From an uncultured Chloroflexota bacterium (GTDB lineage Bacteria; Chloroflexota; Limnocylindria; Limnocylindrales; Limnocylindraceae): a stretch of 8,174 nt of DNA. A program made the translations under genes and the position numbers. Below are positions 1 to 5,624 of this stretch, piece after piece. The DNA is taken from assembly GCA_903820655.1 (NCBI GenBank), contig CAIJIA010000043.1, forward strand, positions 1-8,174. Reading direction: 5' to 3'. The stretch's first letter is position 1. Each line of letters opens with the position of its first letter. The notes under the pieces are model-generated. The model was not told where the DNA came from and ran no database searches. It saw only the letters and a list, made by a program, of their open reading frames with translations.

Positions 1-321
1 CTCGAGCCCCTCCCAGAGTCCGCCACTCGCCCAGGTGAGTCGGGGGCGCTCAGGGAGCGTTCCATCCACGCCGCGCTCGTGCTGCGCGGCGGCCTGAAGC
101 GGAACTGGTGCTGTCCAGCACTCTTTCACGTCACTCTCGGCAACAAGGCGGCGCTTCTTGTCGATGCCGCAGTACGAAACCTTGCCAATAACGGAGCGGC
201 GCATGTGTCGGCAACTTCCACACGAAGCGGTAGGCGTCTTGCACACCCAACACTGACCAGACTCCTCTTGAATTGCGTTGCACGTTGGGCAACGCCAGGT
301 GAGAGCCGGTGCAGCACTCAC
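1..321 (-). CDS. Eight-cysteine zinc-ribbon protein, 3' part beyond window edge
   Basis: The frame is open for 107 codons from a GTG at 321-319 to the left edge, with no stop, so the C-terminus is missing. The GTG overlaps the TGA of the upstream Ig-like gene (GTGA, 4 bases), which points to translational coupling. The N-terminus shows CPTC (residues 11-14) and CWVC (24-27), a typical four-cysteine zinc ribbon. A second cluster follows: CGSC (34-37), then Cys51 in a YCG motif next to a basic KKRR stretch, and Cys68 in an ECW motif. The tail to residue 107 is rich in Pro, Trp and Gly and has no recognised fold. Known: paired CxxC motifs usually bind structural zinc in proteins that touch nucleic acid or protein partners. 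Inferred: a small cytoplasmic zinc-binding protein of unknown function, working with the membrane protein encoded just upstream. The first in-frame ATG (residue 40) would cut away the first ribbon and half the second, so GTG is preferred. Confidence 0.75.
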   Translation of the reverse strand, partial: MSAAPALTWRCPTCNAIQEESGQCWVCKTPTASCGSCRHMRRSVIGKVSYCGIDKKRRLVAESDVKECWTAPVPLQAAAQHERGVDGTLPERPRLTWASGGLWEGLE

Positions 322-1493
322 GGCTTTACCAGGTAGACACGGAAACTCTGTGTTCCCGAAATCGGGTCACCAACGCTGAGCTCGTACGTCACCGTGACGA
401 GGCCACGCCCCTCCGTGTTGAAGTTATCTGGGAATGCATAGTTCCAAGAGGCACGACCATTAACGTCTGATGTTGTGCATAGACCAGGCGCGATTGGGTC
501 TGGCTGCCCACCGTATGGCGTGACGTACATACACACCCGAACGCTTGCAGCAGCAGCGCCGCTTGAATCAGTTGCCGTCGCGGTGATCAGGAAGTTTCTC
601 CTGTTGCTCAGGATGATCGTTTCTGGATTCAACACGATGGAAATTCGTCCGACTGATGCGCTCGTTGAGATCTCAACACTCTTTGAGGTTTGGTTACCGG
701 CACCATCTGTCGCCGTGATCGTCAATACATTTGTGCCATCACGCAGTGTGATACCAATCGAGAACGCACCCTTTGTTGTCGACCTTCCACCTTCGATCGT
801 TCCTGTCGTCTCGTTGCGCACCTGAACATCAATATCTTTGTCGGTTTTTCCGGTAACGGTGACCGAGTCACCGTTCATAATCTCACCCGGGGTGGGCGTT
901 GTAATTGTCAGCGATGGTGCAGTGGTATCGCGCACAACGGTGATCGGGACTGAGTGCGTTCCTTCGACGCCATTCACCACTACAACCGCTTCAATGATGT
1001 TGGTGCCAGCGGAGAGAGGAATCTTCGCGACGTCAAAGCCTGCAGTCTTCGGCATGGTGATCTCAGCACCAGTGATCACCGAGCCATCATCGCGGGTGAT
1101 GATGATGCGAATAATCGCGTCGCTCTTGTCAAGGAGGTCCTGCGGCAGCGTGCCACTCACCGTAATTGTTGCGGCGGCTGTGATCGGCTCACTCGGCTCA
1201 GTGAGGGTTGGCCGTCCCGGTTCGAGTGAGGCGGGCGGTGGCGTAGGTGTGGAGTTTCCACCGATAGAGGTGATGATCGGAAGCATCACGACAGCGAGGC
1301 CGATCGCGCCAGCAATAACAAAGAGGGTGATAAACGTAGAGAGAGCGGTCGCAATTGTTCCGCCAACGCTGCGCGAAGATGAGTGGGATCGCTGAGAGGC
1401 TGAATCAACGCGATAGGGGGGCGTGTACCCCTCAGAGCGGCCAGGGAGGCCGCGCCGCGGTGGCTTCGAACTCGATCGACGGAAGAGTCCCAT
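318..1493 (-). CDS. Membrane-anchored protein with extracytoplasmic Ig-like domains
   Basis: A protein of 391 residues. Residues 1-44 are basic and Ser/Arg/Pro-rich, probably cytoplasmic. Residues 45-78 form one hydrophobic membrane segment. Residues 79-101 are a Pro/Thr linker. Then come about three beta-sandwich repeats: 103-187; 190-277, which opens with a DTTAP motif and ends with ATDGAGNQTS, typical of bacterial Ig-like domains; and 282-390, which resembles Big_1/invasin-type domains. Cys321 and Cys339 lie in the last domain and could form a disulfide. There is no cleavage site or LPXTG sorting signal, so it probably stays anchored as a single-pass protein with its C-terminus outside. 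Such domains usually bind surface partners or act as spacers; the ligand is unknown. No enzymatic motif is visible. The ATG at 1493 lies 6 bases after a -10-like hexamer, supporting this start. The gene leads a unit with the zinc-ribbon gene and diverges from folC. Confidence 0.8.
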   Translation of the reverse strand: MGLFRRSSSKPPRRGLPGRSEGYTPPYRVDSASQRSHSSSRSVGGTIATALSTFITLFVIAGAIGLAVVMLPIITSIGGNSTPTPPPASLEPGRPTLTEPSEPITAAATITVSGTLPQDLLDKSDAIIRIIITRDDGSVITGAEITMPKTAGFDVAKIPLSAGTNIIEAVVVVNGVEGTHSVPITVVRDTTAPSLTITTPTPGEIMNGDSVTVTGKTDKDIDVQVRNETTGTIEGGRSTTKGAFSIGITLRDGTNVLTITATDGAGNQTSKSVEISTSASVGRISIVLNPETIILSNRRNFLITATATDSSGAAAASVRVCMYVTPYGGQPDPIAPGLCTTSDVNGRASWNYAFPDNFNTEGRGLVTVTYELSVGDPISGTQSFRVYLVKP

Positions 1494-1499
1494 AGGGCG

Positions 1500-1505
1500 A
1501 TTCTC
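1500..1505 (-). promoter_or_regulatory. Putative -10 element of the Ig-like gene (leaderless type)
   Basis: GAGAAT on the minus strand matches TATAAT at four of six bases and ends 6 bases before the ATG at 1493. That distance places the transcription start at or next to the start codon. There is no Shine-Dalgarno sequence in the space between. No convincing -35 is seen; the expected position (about 1523-1528) meets the folC -10. Confidence 0.4.
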
Positions 1506-1527
1506 GCACGCAGCGCGCCGAGACCGC

Positions 1528-1533
1528 TACGCT
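1528..1533 (+). promoter_or_regulatory. Putative -10 element of folC (leaderless type)
   Basis: TACGCT fits the TANNNT pattern and ends 6 bases before the ATG at 1540. The bases between carry no Shine-Dalgarno sequence. A -35 at the usual spacing would fall near 1505-1510, touching the -10 of the opposite gene, and it does not match TTGACA well. Confidence 0.45.
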
Positions 1534-1539
1534 CCAACG

Positions 1540-3024
1540 ATGCCTGATCAACCGAGCGACCCGCAGCTGATCCTCGAGATGCGCGATCGCGTGGCGCGCG
1601 CACGCGCTGAGGTCGTTCTTGCCGTCGGTGAAGGGCGTGGCCCCGATGCGTGGCGCGCCGCGCTGGTAGCGCTTGAGTCGCGCGGACGCTTCGGCATTCG
1701 CATGGGGCTGGGGCGGTCGAACGCCCTCCTTCGTGCTCTTGGCTCACCCGAAACAGGGGTTCGCGGAGCGCTCGTCGCCGGAACGAATGGCAAGGGGAGC
1801 GTTGTGGCCCTCGTCTCAGCGGCCCTCCGCGCGGCGGGGATTCGCCACGCCACCACGCCGAAGCCACACCTGGTCAGCTATCGCGAGCGGGTGCAGATCG
1901 ATGGCCAGCCACTCGCCCCACTCCCGTTTGCCCAGGCGGTCGCCCGCGCCCTTGATGCCGCCGATCAGATCGAGGAGCGCGTCGGCCCCGCCACCGAGTT
2001 TGAGATCCTCGTCGGTGCCATCTTTGAGGCACTTCGGCAGGAGAAGATCACCACGGCGATTGTTGAGGTTGGACTTGGCGGCCGGCTTGATGCCACGCAC
2101 GCCTGGGACGGCGGGGTCGCGGTCGTCACCAATGTTGGCTTAGATCATCAGCAATATCTTGGCGACACCATCGAAGCGATCGCCAAAGAGAAGGCGGCGA
2201 TCATCGTGCGCGGAGACCGTGCCGTGATTGGGGCGAGCGAACGAGGTGGCGCGCTTGATGTGATTCGCCATCGTGCCCAGCGCGTTGGTGCTCCGTTCAC
2301 GATTGCTCGTGCTGGCACAACCCGCTCACTCGGGCGCGACGGCATCGAAGTCGAACTTGAAGGGCGCGGCGCGGTGCGCGTCGGTCTGCTCGGTCGACAC
2401 CAGGGGGCAAATGCTGCAGTTGCTGCTGCAACACTCGACGCACTCCGCGATGCAGGCATCGCCTCGGTAAGCGACGAAGAGATGCGCGCTGGGTTTGCAG
2501 CAGCGCGATGGCCGGGCCGCATGGAGCTCATTCCGAACGCACTCGGTGGTGGCGACGACCGCGATCTGCTTCTTGACGGTGCACATAACGAAGATGGCGC
2601 CGCCGCACTGGCGACCTCACTCGCCGACCTCGCGCCACACCTTCTCAGCGCTACCAGCGCACGAAACGTGCCACCCGTGTTGATCCTTGCCGTGATGGCC
2701 GACAAGTCGGTTGCTGCGCTGAGCGCCGCTCTGGCAACGTCTCCAACGCTGCGCGGCGCGCAGGTGATCTGCACGACCGTTGGTGATGTGCGGTCTCTCG
2801 CACCAGAGCAGCTTGCGGCTGCAGTGCGCGGAGCAAAACTTGGTGCGCAGGTGCAGATCGCTGCAAGCCCGAACGCCGCACTTCTTGCAGCTGCAGCGCA
2901 TCAAGGACCAATCATTGCGGCAGGGTCGCTCTACCTCGTTGGTGCCATTCGTGGCGAACTCATGCGCCGCGGTGTGCTTCCAGATGACGGGAGCCGTGAT
3001 GACGTGGCAGGATCAGCCACATGA
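1540..3024 (+). CDS. folC: Dihydrofolate/folylpolyglutamate synthase
   Basis: Mur-ligase-fold cytoplasmic enzyme of 494 residues. It joins glutamate to dihydropteroate and/or to folates using ATP. Visible motifs: P-loop GTNGKGS at 81-87; TPKPHLVSYRER at 106-117 (substrate loop); EVGLGGRLDAT at 176-186; the LDHQQYLGDT...IAKEKAAII block at 201-222, whose K218 is in the position of the carbamylated lysine of the family; the GRHQGANA region at 285-292; and LDGAHN at 345-350, where the C-terminal domain begins. The length is slightly above the usual 420-450 residues, partly from a longer N-terminus. Upstream in-frame codons reach back to 1423 but would run into the divergent gene and the promoters; ATG 1540 has a -10 hexamer 6 bases upstream, so it is preferred. 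The stop overlaps the next start (ATGA), making an operon with folP-folB. Whether it has both synthase activities cannot be read from sequence alone. Confidence 0.93.
   Translation: MPDQPSDPQLILEMRDRVARARAEVVLAVGEGRGPDAWRAALVALESRGRFGIRMGLGRSNALLRALGSPETGVRGALVAGTNGKGSVVALVSAALRAAGIRHATTPKPHLVSYRERVQIDGQPLAPLPFAQAVARALDAADQIEERVGPATEFEILVGAIFEALRQEKITTAIVEVGLGGRLDATHAWDGGVAVVTNVGLDHQQYLGDTIEAIAKEKAAIIVRGDRAVIGASERGGALDVIRHRAQRVGAPFTIARAGTTRSLGRDGIEVELEGRGAVRVGLLGRHQGANAAVAAATLDALRDAGIASVSDEEMRAGFAAARWPGRMELIPNALGGGDDRDLLLDGAHNEDGAAALATSLADLAPHLLSATSARNVPPVLILAVMADKSVAALSAALATSPTLRGAQVICTTVGDVRSLAPEQLAAAVRGAKLGAQVQIAASPNAALLAAAAHQGPIIAAGSLYLVGAIRGELMRRGVLPDDGSRDDVAGSAT
3009..3012 (+). promoter_or_regulatory. 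Shine-Dalgarno site of folP-folB
   Basis: AGGA lies inside the end of folC, 8 bases before the ATG at 3021. It supports that start and reinitiation at the ATGA overlap. This contrasts with the absence of such a site before folC. Confidence 0.5.
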
Positions 3025-4367
3025 GCGAGAGCCCAACGAACCGCGAATCGATCAGCCTCTCGTATGCGCCGATTCCGGCAACGACGATTGGCCCGCTGCG
3101 CGCCGTGTGGGGGAGCCGCACCTACATCATGGCGGTAGCGAACCTTACCCCCGACAGCTTCTCGGGCGATGGCCTCATGGCACCGAGTGAGTCAACAGAG
3201 GATCTGCTGGACCGTGTGGAGCTACTCGCGCGCAACGCCGTGCGCGACGGAGCCGACCTGCTGGACCTTGGTGCTGAGTCGACACGACCAGGGCACACCG
3301 AAATCTCAGCGGCGGACGAGATCGCCCGGCTGATCCCTGCGATTGAGCGACTCCGCCGCGTGCTTCCAGCGTTGGCGCTCAGCGCCGACACCCAGAAGGT
3401 CGACGTTGCCGCCGCTGCGCTCGACGCAGGGGCGCACATGCTGAACGACATCTGGGGAACGCGTGCAGGCGATGAGATGCTCCAGCTCGCCGCTGAGCGC
3501 GGTGTGCCGATTGTCGTCATGCATAACCGCAAAGAGATCGCCACTGGCGAGCACGCAACCAACTTCACTGAGGAGTTCATGGATGAGATGGCGGCGGTAG
3601 CGGCGCGCGGCCGCGCCCTGGGGATTCCCCCAGAGCGGCTGATCCTCGACCCTGGTTTCGGCTTCGGGAAGGGTCCCGCGCAGAACCTCGTAAGCCTGCG
3701 CCTGCTTGGCGCCCTGCGTGATTTGGGCCACCCCGTTCTCCTTGGCACGAGCCGCAAGTCCACGCTCGGGCGCGTTATCGACGGCGCTCCAGCCGACCGC
3801 CTCGCCGCCACCGTGGCGACGAGCGCACTCGGCGCTTTGGCAGGGGTCGACATCGTTCGCGTGCATGACGTGCAGGAGAACCGCGATGCAGTGCGCGTCA
3901 TCGACGCCGCTCTGCGTGCGGACGGCGACCAGCCTGACGAGGCCATCGGGCCCAACCCGAACCGCGCCAACCGGGCTCCGCGCCCGAGCCAGCGTGACCG
4001 CATCAGCGTGCGCAATGTGCGCTTCGATGCGGCGCATGGTGTCTACCCAGAGGAGCACCAGAAGCCGCAGTCGTTCTTTGTCGACGTTGAAGTTGATGCC
4101 GATCTTGCGCCAGCGGGGCGTGGTGACGCCCTCGCCGCCTCAGTCGATTACAGCGAACTCGTTCGTGTTGCCGTTGAGCGCGTCGGCGCGGGGGGGCACG
4201 CTGATCTTATTGAGACACTTGCCGAACGCATTGCCGACGGGGCGATGGAGGTTGTCGCAGTAAGTGGCGCAACGGTGTACGAAGTGCGTGTGCGCGTACG
4301 TAAGCCGCAGGCCGCGGTCGCAGCTCCAATGGACTGGGCTGGAGTTGAGGTGGTACGAACGCCTTAG
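3021..4367 (+). CDS. FolP-FolB fusion: dihydropteroate synthase plus dihydroneopterin aldolase
   Basis: One frame of 448 residues codes for two folate enzymes. Residues 34-300 are dihydropteroate synthase (TIM barrel, joins pterin pyrophosphate with pABA): NLTPDSFSGDG at 41-51, GAESTRPG at 84-91, SADTQK at 121-126, LND at 141-143, LDPGFGFGK at 209-217, TSRKS at 243-247 and RVHD at 280-283. The family's key Asn, Asp, Lys, Arg and His residues (N41, D123, N142, D210, K246, R280, H282) are all present. Residues 301-326 are a Pro/Asn/Arg-rich linker. Residues 327-446 are dihydroneopterin aldolase: HGVYPEE at 339-345, VDY at 375-377 (Tyr expected in catalysis), LIETLAERI at 396-404 and RKP at 427-429 (catalytic Lys428). 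Both halves look complete, so both reactions are likely. FolB normally forms octamers, so the fusion should affect assembly. No folK or folE lies nearby. The stop is only 18 bases from the stop of the convergent protease gene. Confidence 0.92.
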   Translation: MSESPTNRESISLSYAPIPATTIGPLRAVWGSRTYIMAVANLTPDSFSGDGLMAPSESTEDLLDRVELLARNAVRDGADLLDLGAESTRPGHTEISAADEIARLIPAIERLRRVLPALALSADTQKVDVAAAALDAGAHMLNDIWGTRAGDEMLQLAAERGVPIVVMHNRKEIATGEHATNFTEEFMDEMAAVAARGRALGIPPERLILDPGFGFGKGPAQNLVSLRLLGALRDLGHPVLLGTSRKSTLGRVIDGAPADRLAATVATSALGALAGVDIVRVHDVQENRDAVRVIDAALRADGDQPDEAIGPNPNRANRAPRPSQRDRISVRNVRFDAAHGVYPEEHQKPQSFFVDVEVDADLAPAGRGDALAASVDYSELVRVAVERVGAGGHADLIETLAERIADGAMEVVAVSGATVYEVRVRVRKPQAAVAAPMDWAGVEVVRTP

Positions 4368-4385
4368 GTGTGTCAGCGAGACAAC

Positions 4386-5624
4386 CTACTCTCGCGGTCG
4401 AACTCCAAGCTCCACAATGATCGCCATGCTCTCGCCGTTGCGAAGCACCGTAAGTGTGATCGAGGTTCCCGGCGAGTACTGCACCAGTAGATCCTGCAGC
4501 GGATGTGCCTCATCGACAGGTGTCTCGTTTACCTGAATGATGATGTCGCCATCTTTGAGGCCGGCCGACTCTGCCGGACTGCCCGCGATAATCGGCGAGG
4601 TCGTTCCATCACCAACAATCCATGCACCTGCGCTCACAGCGAGCTTGTTCTCCTTGGCGATTCGCAGATCAAGTGCGGTGTAGCGCACACCAATCCACGG
4701 TCGCGAAAGCGGAACACCCGCGAGCGCCTGCTCAAGGATTGGTCGAGCGATATCAATAGGGATCGCGAATCCAATACCTGAACCTTCTGTAGAGATGGCG
4801 GTGTTAATGCCGATCACGGCACCACTCGAGTCAACTAGTGCTCCACCAGAGTTTCCTGGATTGATTGCGGCATCCGTTTGAATCAGGCCGTTAATAGATC
4901 CGCTCTCTGTGGTGATATCACGGCCGAGTGCCGAGACAATTCCAGCGGTCACTGAGTTGGTATACACACCGAGTGGTGAGCCGATCGCAATTGCGGTCTG
5001 CCCAACCTTGATGCCACCAGAGCGGCCAAGAGTTGCGGTGGGTAGGCCGGCAGCGTCAATCTTTACGACAGCAAGATCGGTAAGAGTGTCAATGCCGTAG
5101 ACGGTTCCAGCAAAGTCTCGGCCATCTTTTAGGTGCACAAGAATGGAAGTCTCCTCGGCGACGACATGCTTATTCGTCACGATCCAGCCATCGGCTGAAT
5201 AGATCACGCCAGAACCGATGGCGTCACCAGCAGGCGTGGTGACCTCGAGGGTGACGATGGCGGGCGAGACACGCTCTGCAACGGCAACGATCGCTGACTG
5301 CTCAGAGACGAGTGTCTGCCGAATCTGCGTCGTGATGTCACCACCAGAGAGCCCATCAAGAAGAAGAATTGTTGCTGCAGCGCCGCCGCCCGCGCCGAAG
5401 AGGAGCGAGAGGGCAAGCATGCCGGCGATCCCGCCACGGCTGAGAGACCCGGTTCCGGCACGAAGTGAATTGCGTGCCGCCTGCAGAGGTCCGCTCTCGC
5501 GCGTGATCCATGCGGCTGGTCCGGTGGCTGGCTCTGGCTCAAATCGAAGCGGCGAACGGCGCTTCACTGGGCTCTTTGCAACCCTCTTTGGGGCGGCGGG
5601 GGTGCGCTTTGCTTTCTCAACCAC
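4386..5624 (-). CDS. Membrane-anchored HtrA/PepD-like serine protease with PDZ domain
   Basis: S1C-family protease of 412 residues. Residues 1-65 are a basic, Lys/Arg/Pro-rich cytoplasmic tail, 66-91 a membrane segment, about 110-295 the trypsin-like domain and about 305-408 one PDZ domain. The triad is intact: H153 in TNKHVV, D183 in TDLAV and S259 in NPGNSGG. The catalytic part should be outside the membrane, degrading or chaperoning misfolded exported proteins. The start is GTG at 5624-5622, 8 bases inside the kinase gene, chosen because an AAAGGAG site lies 7 bases before it and the frame follows on directly into the basic tail. The order regulator, kinase, protease is that of mycobacterial mprA-mprB-pepD, and CiaRH-HtrA in streptococci is comparable. 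Likely regulated by the two upstream genes. DegP-type proteins have two PDZ domains; the single PDZ and N-terminal anchor here fit the PepD/DegS-like form. The exact ortholog is uncertain. Confidence 0.92.
   Translation of the reverse strand: MVEKAKRTPAAPKRVAKSPVKRRSPLRFEPEPATGPAAWITRESGPLQAARNSLRAGTGSLSRGGIAGMLALSLLFGAGGGAAATILLLDGLSGGDITTQIRQTLVSEQSAIVAVAERVSPAIVTLEVTTPAGDAIGSGVIYSADGWIVTNKHVVAEETSILVHLKDGRDFAGTVYGIDTLTDLAVVKIDAAGLPTATLGRSGGIKVGQTAIAIGSPLGVYTNSVTAGIVSALGRDITTESGSINGLIQTDAAINPGNSGGALVDSSGAVIGINTAISTEGSGIGFAIPIDIARPILEQALAGVPLSRPWIGVRYTALDLRIAKENKLAVSAGAWIVGDGTTSPIIAGSPAESAGLKDGDIIIQVNETPVDEAHPLQDLLVQYSPGTSITLTVLRNGESMAIIVELGVRPRE

Noticed and set aside
79..336. Plus-strand open frame of 85 codons at the left edge
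   Set aside because: The opposite strand has a continuous frame with eight spaced cysteines and a coupled GTG start, which explains this stretch better.
838..1395. Open frame of 185 codons on the plus strand
   Set aside because: It is the antisense shadow of the Ig-like protein gene; Val/Ile/Pro repetition mirrors the opposite coding strand.
1423..1539. Longer N-terminus for FolC from the ATG at 1423
   Set aside because: The 39 extra residues would overlap the start of the divergent gene and both promoters and match nothing in the family.
1286..1867. Open frame of 193 codons on the minus strand across the folC start
   Set aside because: It lies antisense to folC and overlaps the Ig-like gene; the peptide is Arg/Ser/Ala-rich with no motif, as expected for the complement of a GC-rich gene.
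2419..2432. Hairpin GTTGC-TGCT-GCAAC, terminator-like
   Set aside because: It sits within an Ala-rich part of folC, has no T-run after it and is explained by repeated GCT/GCA codons.
3122..4015. Open frame of 297 codons on the minus strand
   Set aside because: Fully antisense to the dihydropteroate synthase domain, with an Arg/Ser/Ala-rich low-complexity product and no family features.
3021..4367. FolP and FolB as two separate genes
   Set aside because: There is one continuous frame through the linker and no stop, start signal or frameshift between residues 300 and 327.
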